Shown in pieces: positions 36,138-44,378 of a stretch of 64,000 bases of DNA. A program made the position numbers and the translations under genes. Below the pieces are notes generated by a model that saw nothing but the letters and a program-made list of their open reading frames with translations, was not told the DNA's origin and did not search any database. Source of the stretch: JAADFF01 sp013153035 (GTDB taxonomy: Bacteria > Coprothermobacterota > Coprothermobacteria > Coprothermobacterales > JAADFF01); assembly GCA_026184435.1 (NCBI GenBank), contig CP046447.1. One strand, 5' to 3'. Within the stretch, counting starts at the first letter, position 1. Every line of letters starts with the position of its first letter.

Positions 36138-38057
36138 ATGATCAAAAGGAGAACGATCGCCACATTGCTGGTTGTTGTAACAATGCTGATTACAAGTATT
36201 ATTTATCCAACGGCATTCGCATCAAAAGGCGGTTCTACACCAGGAACAGCTAAGTTAGAAGGATACATGAAAGTTGAAACAGATGGCGGGAAAATAGAAA
36301 CAGCAGTATTTCTCAAAAACACAGGAGATAGTGCAGCTGAGATTACATTCAACAACAAAAACTATACATTCAACGTGATTGTTTTAGCATCCGATGGTGA
36401 TGAGGTGTATAACCTTGGAAAAGAGAAACTATCCGAAGGTATCGATATCTATGCAACTGATCCAATAACCATCACGATAAACCCCGGAGAAACATACAAG
36501 TTAGGAGAGGTAGAGATTAAAGATCTTGAAGAGGGTACATACAAAATCCAGGCAGAAATATTTACCAATCCGATAATCAAATTAACCGAAAGTGTAAAAA
36601 TACAAAATGACAAAGACGATAACAATAAAGGCAATGACAACAGTAATGGAAAGGTTGAATTAAGTATTGCCATTACAAGTGCCTCTTTCTCTGACAACCT
36701 ACTGAACGGATCTGTCGCTATCATCAACAAAGAAGACAAAGACCAGGCACTTACTTTCTCTAATAAAGATTTCCTATTCAATGTCACCATACTTCAAGAT
36801 GATACCCAAATCTTTAACTTAGCCGATGTACTTAAAGATCAAGGAATTGACATCTACGCCAAAACTCCTACTACCATTACCTTCCCAGCCAATTCAACCA
36901 CTACACTTGGATCTTTCTCTGCCTCTATCACACCGGGCGATTACAAGATTACAGTCCGCTCCGTTTCTCAACCATCTATCACATGGTCTGGGTATCTCTC
37001 CATCTCCGCGTCGGGTACTGTAACAATATCCGACAAAGCACAACAAAAAAAAGAAGACAATAATGGTAAGCAGGAAGGTAAAACTGAAAAAGAAGAGCAC
37101 AGAATCCAACATCACGCTGGTGATATCTCCGTAATCATAAAGACAAAATCTGCAATGCTTGTAAATACCAATACAGCAACCTTTACCGTCTATTTCCGTA
37201 ATAACTCCACAGCAACACTGAACCTTGATCTGTCACAGGCAAAGTATGAGGTTGCCGTTTATCTTGACAAAAATAAAGAAGAAGAGGAAGTAACAGCAAC
37301 ATGGAACTTCACAGCATCACTACCAGAAACCATTACTATCAATCCTAAAGAGGTAGTAAATGCTGGTTTACTTACTGTTGTCCTACCAAAGAAAGATGAA
37401 AATGCTGAGTACACATTAGAATTCAAATTAGAAAACATCAAGACAACCGATGGCACATTGCTAAAAGATGTAGGTGTAAAAATTCAGATTAGGTATTTCT
37501 ATGAGAAACCTAAAGTAGAGGCACCATCTTGGGCTGATGATTACTTTAGCAAGGCCATAGAATATGGATTAATATACATACCCGAGAACGGTGAGGTTAA
37601 CGGAAATCAGCCAGCACTAAGAAGAGATGTTATATATGCTGCAGCAGCCATAGCAGGAGTAGAAGCGGTGGATGTTGCAACAACAACACCTTGGAGTGAT
37701 GTTACAGCTACCGATCCTATGGCTGGTATATTCCTGTCCCTATACGAAAAGGGCCTTCTCAAAGGTTATCCAGATGGTACTCTTAGACCTGACCAGCCTG
37801 TCACACGTGCAGAGGCTATAACATTATTCCTAAGAATCATTGCCCCAGATAAAATCAGCGATGAAAACATTCAATACAAAGGAGAATTCAAAGACGTTAG
37901 CAGCAAAGATTGGTATGCCAAGTATGTAGAAATAGCCTATAGAATGGGTCTTGTTAAGGGTGATGGTAAAGGTCACTTTATGCCAAACAAGAAAATAAAC
38001 CTTAGCGAACTAGCCGTTATAGCAGTAAGAGCATATGATAAGTACAACGGCGACTAA
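36138..38057 (+). CDS. SLH-anchored surface protein with BsuPI-type repeats
   Basis: 639 residues. Signal peptide (about 1-30). Three related beta domains follow at about 35-155, 175-290 and 325-450. Each has the pattern of the BsuPI proteinase-inhibitor/DUF domain (AVFLKNTGDSAAEITFNNKN, then FNVIV, EGIDIYATDPITITINPGET), separated by Lys/Asp/Asn-rich linkers. Three SLH domains end the protein (about 455-510, 520-575, 580-639), with GLLKGYPDGTLRPDQPVTRA as the clearest. SLH domains bind pyruvylated cell-wall polymer, so it is wall-anchored. GAGGAGGTG precedes the ATG. No other S-layer gene is near. Confidence 0.88.
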   Translation: MIKRRTIATLLVVVTMLITSIIYPTAFASKGGSTPGTAKLEGYMKVETDGGKIETAVFLKNTGDSAAEITFNNKNYTFNVIVLASDGDEVYNLGKEKLSEGIDIYATDPITITINPGETYKLGEVEIKDLEEGTYKIQAEIFTNPIIKLTESVKIQNDKDDNNKGNDNSNGKVELSIAITSASFSDNLLNGSVAIINKEDKDQALTFSNKDFLFNVTILQDDTQIFNLADVLKDQGIDIYAKTPTTITFPANSTTTLGSFSASITPGDYKITVRSVSQPSITWSGYLSISASGTVTISDKAQQKKEDNNGKQEGKTEKEEHRIQHHAGDISVIIKTKSAMLVNTNTATFTVYFRNNSTATLNLDLSQAKYEVAVYLDKNKEEEEVTATWNFTASLPETITINPKEVVNAGLLTVVLPKKDENAEYTLEFKLENIKTTDGTLLKDVGVKIQIRYFYEKPKVEAPSWADDYFSKAIEYGLIYIPENGEVNGNQPALRRDVIYAAAAIAGVEAVDVATTTPWSDVTATDPMAGIFLSLYEKGLLKGYPDGTLRPDQPVTRAEAITLFLRIIAPDKISDENIQYKGEFKDVSSKDWYAKYVEIAYRMGLVKGDGKGHFMPNKKINLSELAVIAVRAYDKYNGD

Positions 38058-38085
38058 TGAAGGACATGCCTCACACATAAAAACA

Positions 38086-38107
38086 GGGCTCCCGCATCTG
38101 GGAGCCC
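38086..38107 (-). terminator. Terminator between the SLH gene and the NSS transporter operon
   Basis: 8-bp stem (GGGCTCCC with GGGAGCCC), 6-base loop. On the minus strand it is followed by TGTTTTTA, on the plus strand only by CTTATTC, so it best serves the transporter operon but may stop both. Confidence 0.8.
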
Positions 38108-38140
38108 TTATTCATTATGGTGAAGGGTGAGGGAGTGTTA

Positions 38141-38242
38141 TTAAGCTTTTTTCTCCTCCGCTTTTAGCACGCGATATAGGAAGTAGATAAAACCTCCCCA
38201 CTCAAATAAGCCTATTAGTATAAACCATATCCAGCCCTTCAT
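38141..38242 (-). CDS. MetS-type small subunit of the NSS transporter
   Basis: 33 residues: MKGWIWFILIGLFEWGGFIY then a short basic/acidic end (RVLKAEEKKA). One membrane helix. Small proteins like this follow NSS-family genes in many bacteria; MetS of the MetPS methionine/alanine importer is the characterised example. It starts five bases after the transporter stop, with AGAGGTG as ribosome site. Family assignment rests on size, sequence style and position. Confidence 0.8.
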   Translation of the reverse strand: MKGWIWFILIGLFEWGGFIYFLYRVLKAEEKKA

Positions 38243-38247
38243 AACAA

Positions 38248-39699
38248 TCACCTCTTTCTACTGGTGATGGCCGTGCTACCAAGCATGGCCGTCATAAGGG
38301 CAAATATCCACCATACAAGTATGGTGCCAAGGTTGTATCCTGTGCCGTTGAAGGACAAAATCTTCACAAAGTCAAAGTCATACCACTGGAAGGACTGCCA
38401 AATCCACCAACCGAACAGGACTACAAACATGATAGGAATGGCATATTTAATGGAGAAGTCGTACCATTTACCTATCTTGATATCGCTAACCTCGTTGATA
38501 TACTCTCTGGCCTTATCCACACCAAACTGGATAATGGCATAGGTAATAAACATACCACTAATCCAGAGGCCCAAGCCCCAAACAAAGTCTTGGGAATCCT
38601 GGAAACCTATATTAAGCGCAGATGGAATACCTGCAAAGATGGCAAATACAAAGAGTATTAGGGCTATCTTATTACGAGAATAGCCGGCATCAACAAAGTT
38701 TGTCAGGGCTATCTCATACATAGGTATGAGTGATGTAAATGCCGCAAAGAAGAACGCAAGGAAGAAGAAAACAGATACTATATAGCTCATAGGCATGTTT
38801 GCCATAAGCTTTGTCAGGTAGATAAATGCAAGACCAGAGTTTCCAGAACCCAGTGCCTCATTTGCCTTATCTACAGGTAGGAATGTAAATACTGTAACGG
38901 CAATAGCTGTTGCAGCAAGGAAAGAGGCTGACATGTTGCCCCACACTGTGGTAAAGGCATTAAGAGCGATATCTTCTTTCTTCTTGGCATAGGCGGCAAA
39001 CGTCAAAAGGAAACCCCAACCGGCACCAGTAGACCATGCCACCTGCGTAAGGGCTTCAAGCCATGTTCGCGAGTTGGTAAAATACTCCCACTTTGGCACA
39101 AACATATACTCAAGACCCTTGGTAACACCAGGCAATGTCAAGGCAACAGCGGCGACAATACCGAGTAGAACAATAAGTGATGGAACCAATATCTTTGCAA
39201 CAACTTCAAAGACTTTGACACCACCATACAAGACGATAAAGGCAAGAATGATAACAACAAAGAAATAACCCAATTTTTCGGCTGGCGATGCCATGAAATT
39301 GTCCCAAATAGCCTGAGTATCCACACCTGCCTTAGCAAATGTGCCTTGTAAAGCCAATACAAGATACTTAAGAATCCACGATGTTACAACGGCATACTCA
39401 AAGCCTATGGCCAATGTAACCCAAGCAAGCCATGCACCCATCCATGAGAACTTCTCATCTAAGAAATCAGAAAATGCCTGTACTGTACCCTTCTCTGTCT
39501 TTTTACCAAGAATCATCTCGGACATTAGCAAAGGAACAGCCCAGAGAAGATTAAACAGAAGATAGATAAGGATAAATGTGCCACCGCCCCACTGGGCAGC
39601 CTTACGGGGGAAACGCCAGATATTTCCCGCGCCAATAGCCTGACCTAGTGCAGCGGCAATAAGACCCCATCGTGAGGCCCATTGAACCTTTCTACTCAT
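38248..39699 (-). CDS. Sodium-dependent (NSS family) amino-acid transporter
   Basis: 483 residues with about 11-12 membrane helices. The N-terminal helix carries the family motif GQAIGAGNIWRFPRKAAQWG, where the unwound region binds Na+ and substrate, followed by GGTFILIYLLF and EMILGKKT. It imports a hydrophobic amino acid with Na+. The substrate is not predictable, though the adjacent MetS-type subunit points to methionine or alanine. GGGGGGCGG precedes the ATG. Confidence 0.93.
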   Translation of the reverse strand: MSRKVQWASRWGLIAAALGQAIGAGNIWRFPRKAAQWGGGTFILIYLLFNLLWAVPLLMSEMILGKKTEKGTVQAFSDFLDEKFSWMGAWLAWVTLAIGFEYAVVTSWILKYLVLALQGTFAKAGVDTQAIWDNFMASPAEKLGYFFVVIILAFIVLYGGVKVFEVVAKILVPSLIVLLGIVAAVALTLPGVTKGLEYMFVPKWEYFTNSRTWLEALTQVAWSTGAGWGFLLTFAAYAKKKEDIALNAFTTVWGNMSASFLAATAIAVTVFTFLPVDKANEALGSGNSGLAFIYLTKLMANMPMSYIVSVFFFLAFFFAAFTSLIPMYEIALTNFVDAGYSRNKIALILFVFAIFAGIPSALNIGFQDSQDFVWGLGLWISGMFITYAIIQFGVDKAREYINEVSDIKIGKWYDFSIKYAIPIMFVVLFGWWIWQSFQWYDFDFVKILSFNGTGYNLGTILVWWIFALMTAMLGSTAITSRKR

Positions 39700-39838
39700 A
39701 TGCCGCCCCCCTTTCGGAAGTTAAATAATTTGTGAAAATTATAGCATATATACCCATACACTTGGCATATTTATACCCCCACATGTTAATAATTGTATGT
39801 TATCCTTGAAACACAAAGCATGTAGGGAGGGAGATGTT

Positions 39839-40756
39839 TTGAATAAACGCACCGTTGCACTCATAGCAACTTTTCTCAACGGTCTTATTGCCATACTAAA
39901 AATTACGGTTGGTATAATCTTTGGCTCCATGGCAGTACTTGCCGATGGTATAGACTCTTCAACAGACATTTTAACATCGCTAACGATGCTTGTCAGTATA
40001 CATATAGCCTCCAAACCACCAGATAAAGAACATCCCTACGGACATGAGAGGGCAGAAACTATCGGGGCAAAGATTATATCATTCATTATCTTCTATGCCG
40101 GTGTCTCACTACTTATAGAAAGCACCAAACGGCTTGTACTGCACGAGTATCACACGATAGACAGTTTGCTTCCCCTCATTGTTATGGCACTATCTGTTGT
40201 CATCAAGACTCTTCTATTTTTACTTGAATACTATGTAGGCAAAAAGGAACACTCTAAGGCCATGCTATCTGAAGCCATGAATATGCGAAATGACATACTC
40301 ATGTCTACTATGGTATTCATTGGCATATGGCTAAACAAGATAGGGTTTGCCATACTGGACCCAATATTGGGAATACTACTATCTCTTTTTATTATCAAGA
40401 CAGCATTTGAAATCTTCAGAGACAGCGTCTATGAACTCATGGAAGGTCTTCCACCAGAGGAACTAGATATATACGAACACATACAAGAAGCTGTATCACA
40501 ATGCAAACAGGTTAAAGAAGTCAGTCGCATTAGGGTGCGTAAAATGGGCAAGTGGTACATTGTTGATATAGACCTAAAGATGAATGGCAACTTAACACTA
40601 TATGAGATAAATGCCATCAAAGAAAAGATTCAAGGTTTTATCAGAGAAAAAGATCCACACATCAGAGAGATTAACATTGTGGTATATCCAAGCGATACGA
40701 AGAGCGTTGATGTGGGCTGTAACACTGATACAATGGATATAGGTGAAGAAAAATGA
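39839..40756 (+). CDS. Cation diffusion facilitator metal exporter
   Basis: 305 residues from TTG 39839, chosen because AGGGAGGG lies eight bases before it; the earlier ATG at 39797 has no ribosome site. About six membrane helices, with the metal-site motif DGIDSSTDI (two Asp) in helix 2 and HPYGHERAE in the loop typical of the family, and a C-terminal cytoplasmic domain from about residue 205. It exports a divalent metal such as Zn, Fe or Mn. Its last bases overlap the TetR start (ATGA), so the regulator is translated with it and probably controls it. Confidence 0.92.
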   Translation: MNKRTVALIATFLNGLIAILKITVGIIFGSMAVLADGIDSSTDILTSLTMLVSIHIASKPPDKEHPYGHERAETIGAKIISFIIFYAGVSLLIESTKRLVLHEYHTIDSLLPLIVMALSVVIKTLLFLLEYYVGKKEHSKAMLSEAMNMRNDILMSTMVFIGIWLNKIGFAILDPILGILLSLFIIKTAFEIFRDSVYELMEGLPPEELDIYEHIQEAVSQCKQVKEVSRIRVRKMGKWYIVDIDLKMNGNLTLYEINAIKEKIQGFIREKDPHIREINIVVYPSDTKSVDVGCNTDTMDIGEEK

Positions 40757-41232
40757 AGAGAAAATCACTTAAAGATTACAAAGAAGCACTATTAAGAGAG
40801 ACGGCACTTCTTCTTGCCACCGAAGGACCCGATGGCATATCCATGCGCAAAGTGGCAAAGCGGGTTGGCATATCTGCAGCCGGTATATACAAGCTATTTA
40901 GAGACAAAGAAGACCTAATGATAGAAGCCTCTAGATACGCCTCTCTGGAGTTTAAAAATCGTGTCCTTCAAATGGATGACATAAAGGAGATTCTTCGTGC
41001 CACTATAGAACACTCTGAGAAAAACAAGTGGATTATCCGCTATCTTGCCATGAAAGATCCATCTTTTACTAAGTCTATCTTCAAAGACATCATAGAGCAT
41101 CTTGAAAACCTTGTTGGAGACAGACCCAAGGCCCGTGTTATGTTCAGGCTGGCATCTATGCAGGGCATGATTGGGGGTAAAGAAGAGGAAGCCGTTATCT
41201 GGGACCTTATAGATTACTTGCTAAATAAATAA
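40753..41232 (+). CDS. TetR-family transcriptional regulator
   Basis: 159 residues, short for the family. The N-terminal helix-turn-helix is clear: TALLLATEGPDGISMRKVAK followed by RVGISAAGIYKLFRDKEDLM (about residues 15-55). The C-terminal ligand domain is truncated in length compared with the usual 180-200 residues. Coupled to the CDF exporter by ATGA, so a metal- or toxin-responsive autoregulator is the simplest reading. Confidence 0.88.
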   Translation: MKRKSLKDYKEALLRETALLLATEGPDGISMRKVAKRVGISAAGIYKLFRDKEDLMIEASRYASLEFKNRVLQMDDIKEILRATIEHSEKNKWIIRYLAMKDPSFTKSIFKDIIEHLENLVGDRPKARVMFRLASMQGMIGGKEEEAVIWDLIDYLLNK

Positions 41233-41267
41233 TATCAAGTTGCCAATTTGGTTAGGGGGGTAAAGAA

Positions 41268-43460
41268 ATGAAAAAATTGTTTGTTATTGTTTTCATCGGT
41301 ATTTTGCTCTCATCTTTCGTTTTTATTCCTATATCTCATGCTGCTTCTTACGAAATGCCTACAGCATGGCAGATTGTGTATCTTAACAGAGACGGTAGTA
41401 TAGATGTATACGACTACAGAGAATACTCATTTGAGAGCGGTCCTCCCAGCACTACGCTACCATACTACCTGAATACAGACTCGCCACCATACAACCGCAC
41501 ACTGAGCTATCCTCTATTTGAGGCATACCTTGTAGACATACCTCTGGAAAATATCACAGATCCCACAGATATCAGGGAAAAGTGGCAAAGCATTCAACCA
41601 CACCTGAAAAAACTTGAGATACAAGGAAGTAATCCTAAATTTAAGGTATCTGTACCCGATGAAAACACACTGCTTATACTGGTACACTACAAGGTCAGCC
41701 CCGCTGTTACCGTCGTTGGCAGAGATTTTGCCCGCACATACTATGTTCTTCCCACATTGGGCAAAAGCGATGTCAATGTAGACCAGTATTATACAGCTTT
41801 CATACTGCCAGAAAAACCTGTGTGCAAAGATGCTATTGTATACGATAAAGAAGACCATAAATGTCCCTGTTTCATGGTTCACAGGTTCATTGTCAAGGGA
41901 AGCTCCAGTAGCATAGGCAGATATTTCAAGGGTTGTGACTTCGTGCTGTTCGATGCGAAAAACCTACCAGTTAATACCGTTCAAGAACTTGATGCCGTAT
42001 ACCCTCCAAGCATACTCTCACAACAAGCCATCTCTGCTTTGAAGGTAGACCAGACATATGAAGATGTCAGAAAATGGCAAGAGGCACACTCCCAAAACCC
42101 CGGTGAGATGGCAAAGGGCATGTGGTTTTCCATCATTGGCACAGTAGTGGCATTTTTATTTGCAGGTGTAGCTGGTGGACGTAAGATATCGGCATATAAA
42201 AAGTATTATCTTAATCAACTGAAACATCTACCACCGGGCATGGATATGCCATCTGATGATGTATATCGCTCATTTTTCTTTACATTAGAAGATTTGAAAC
42301 TGGCGTTACAGGGTCAAAACCCCTATGACATACCTACTAGCATTAACGACACCATCAAGCCCGAAGATATCAAGATGTACATCAACAAAGGTGGTAACGC
42401 ATTTAGAGCTATATTCTTCAGCCTTATGCAGAAAGAATACATTGTGCCTATCACAGACGGCGACAAACTTTTGGGCTTCAGACTCCAAGATTCAAGTAAG
42501 CCCCTTGAGGAACATGAGGCTTTTGTGTTGGAAAAGATCAAAGAGGCAGCCCGCATGGATGTAGAAAACAAAGGTGGCCTGTTTAGCAAACTCTTTGGGA
42601 GAAAACATGAAGACCTTGCCACTGTTATGAATGAAAGAGACCCAGAAAATATACTACTGCCCCAAGAGTTTGAGGCATATCTGAAAAGGGATATGAATAC
42701 TATCAACCTCGGCAACGGTGTCAGTGCCTCTATACCCGTGCTTGTAGACATATGCCTAGGCATTATGAACAAGATGAAAGAAACAAGGAACATACCCAAC
42801 CCACTGGGTGGCAATGTACCAGAAGATGCCCCATCATCAATAAAGATGTGGGACAAGATATCCAAGATATTCATTATGACAGGTTTAGGACTTATGATGG
42901 CAGCAGGCCTGTATTTCCTATTTGGTAAAATCTTCGCTACCCTCATAGGCATATCTGCCAACACAACTTTTTGGCTCATAATTCCCCTAATACTACCTGT
43001 GATGATGTTTATTATTGGGCTGTTTATGAAAGGTTCTTTACCCAGCAGGTGGCTAAATGGAAAGTGGTGGCAAGAATTTCTCGCATGGTATAAGGTAGAA
43101 AAGTGGGTTAAGGAATTCACCCGCATAGCCAAGAAGGAGATATCCGCATATGAAACACTGAACTGGGATAAATATTATATGTTTGCAGCACTGAGAGGCA
43201 TAGAGACATTACTTATAAAAGCGCTAAAGATATCGGGCATTATCAAGCAAAGAGAAGACCTAAGACATATGTATACATATTGGCTGGTATCCGATTACAT
43301 GTATCGATCCAGTTGGGGCTCCGCCTCCCGCTCATTTGTTTCCACATATGAAAGCACATATCACAAAGCCCATTCCAGCGGCACATCGTCCGGCGGTTCA
43401 TCTACAGGCTCTTCGTTTGGCGGTGGAGGAGGTGCCGGCGGAGGTTCTACAGGCTGGTAA
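41268..43460 (+). CDS. DUF2207 membrane protein, copy 1
   Basis: 730 residues. Signal peptide (about 1-25), an extracellular beta domain of about 250 residues opening with WQIVYLNRDGSIDVYDYREY, a membrane helix at about 287-303, a cytoplasmic region, two further helices at about 540-590, and a Ser/Gly-rich tail ending GGGGGAGGGSTGW, as in many DUF2207 proteins. Function unknown for the family. AGGGGGG precedes the ATG. It is followed after 72 bases by degV. Confidence 0.88.
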   Translation: MKKLFVIVFIGILLSSFVFIPISHAASYEMPTAWQIVYLNRDGSIDVYDYREYSFESGPPSTTLPYYLNTDSPPYNRTLSYPLFEAYLVDIPLENITDPTDIREKWQSIQPHLKKLEIQGSNPKFKVSVPDENTLLILVHYKVSPAVTVVGRDFARTYYVLPTLGKSDVNVDQYYTAFILPEKPVCKDAIVYDKEDHKCPCFMVHRFIVKGSSSSIGRYFKGCDFVLFDAKNLPVNTVQELDAVYPPSILSQQAISALKVDQTYEDVRKWQEAHSQNPGEMAKGMWFSIIGTVVAFLFAGVAGGRKISAYKKYYLNQLKHLPPGMDMPSDDVYRSFFFTLEDLKLALQGQNPYDIPTSINDTIKPEDIKMYINKGGNAFRAIFFSLMQKEYIVPITDGDKLLGFRLQDSSKPLEEHEAFVLEKIKEAARMDVENKGGLFSKLFGRKHEDLATVMNERDPENILLPQEFEAYLKRDMNTINLGNGVSASIPVLVDICLGIMNKMKETRNIPNPLGGNVPEDAPSSIKMWDKISKIFIMTGLGLMMAAGLYFLFGKIFATLIGISANTTFWLIIPLILPVMMFIIGLFMKGSLPSRWLNGKWWQEFLAWYKVEKWVKEFTRIAKKEISAYETLNWDKYYMFAALRGIETLLIKALKISGIIKQREDLRHMYTYWLVSDYMYRSSWGSASRSFVSTYESTYHKAHSSGTSSGGSSTGSSFGGGGGAGGGSTGW

Positions 43461-43532
43461 TCTGTAACATAGCGGTCATACAGCGTATCTAATATTAGGG
43501 TTTTATCACAAGTGAGCGGGAGGGATATAGAT

Positions 43533-44378
43533 ATGAAAATAGGATTTATGGCAGATTCTGGTGCAGATATTATGTCCGATGAAATATCACTTTTAGATAT
43601 ACGATGGATGCCAGTTGAGATTGTATTCCCCTCTGGCACCCATATAAGAGATACTGCAGATATTAATATACTGGCCTTTTATGAAGAGATGCAAAAGGAA
43701 CCCGATGGAAAATTTGTCAGTGTACAGATAAAGCCAGAAGAAATCATAGCCGCAGCCGAAGACATGTTAAAGACATATGATTATGTAGTGTATATTGTCA
43801 TGTCCTCCAGGATGAGCGGTACATATCTTAATGCCATGAAAGCGAGAGAAGAAATAGGTCCCCGTCTCATAATATTCGACTCAAGAAGCATATCTACAGG
43901 TCAGGCAACCTTAACGCTCAAGGCATTTACAGACATAGCCAAAGGTGATGTCAATGTTGAACACATCACAGATTATTTAGAAGTGCTAAGGAATCGCCTA
44001 AAGTTTTACTTTGTTCTGGAATCTCTTGAGTATCTCCGCAAAGGCGGACGCATAGGTAAAGCCAGCTATATGGTTGGAAATATGCTAAAAATCAAACCTG
44101 CCCTATCTATAGACGATAGCGGAGAGATATATTCTGTGGGAAAAATTAGAGGGGGCAAAAAACGTATTATGAAATTCTTTGCCGACCTGCTGAAAAAAGA
44201 ACCACCTAACACCGACTTCTTTCCTCTGCAGTTTGTATATGGCATTCCCACAGAGTGGGATATTGCCATGCAAGAGTGGCTTGATGAAAGTGGAATACCA
44301 TATCAGCTACGAAAAAGTAGACCCACCACTACAATACACGGTGGCCCATACTCGTTGGGAATGGCATGGTTCGTTTAA
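43533..44378 (+). CDS. DegV-family fatty-acid-binding protein
   Basis: 281 residues, full length. DegV proteins bind a single fatty acid and include FakB, which presents fatty acids to the kinase FakA. Motifs: MADSGADIM at the N-terminus, SSRMSGTYLNAMKARE, IIFDSRSISTGQ, LEYLRKGGRIGKAS and LKIKPALSI. ATG 43533 chosen, as GGGAGGG lies before it; the frame is open to a GTG at 43512. It sits between two DUF2207 genes and its 3' end overlaps the second by 13 bases. No fakA is visible. Confidence 0.92.
   Translation: MKIGFMADSGADIMSDEISLLDIRWMPVEIVFPSGTHIRDTADINILAFYEEMQKEPDGKFVSVQIKPEEIIAAAEDMLKTYDYVVYIVMSSRMSGTYLNAMKAREEIGPRLIIFDSRSISTGQATLTLKAFTDIAKGDVNVEHITDYLEVLRNRLKFYFVLESLEYLRKGGRIGKASYMVGNMLKIKPALSIDDSGEIYSVGKIRGGKKRIMKFFADLLKKEPPNTDFFPLQFVYGIPTEWDIAMQEWLDESGIPYQLRKSRPTTTIHGGPYSLGMAWFV

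Noticed and set aside
42323..43132. 269-codon open frame antisense to the first DUF2207 gene
   Set aside because: Fully inside a well-supported gene, low complexity of hydrophobic and serine residues, no ribosome site.
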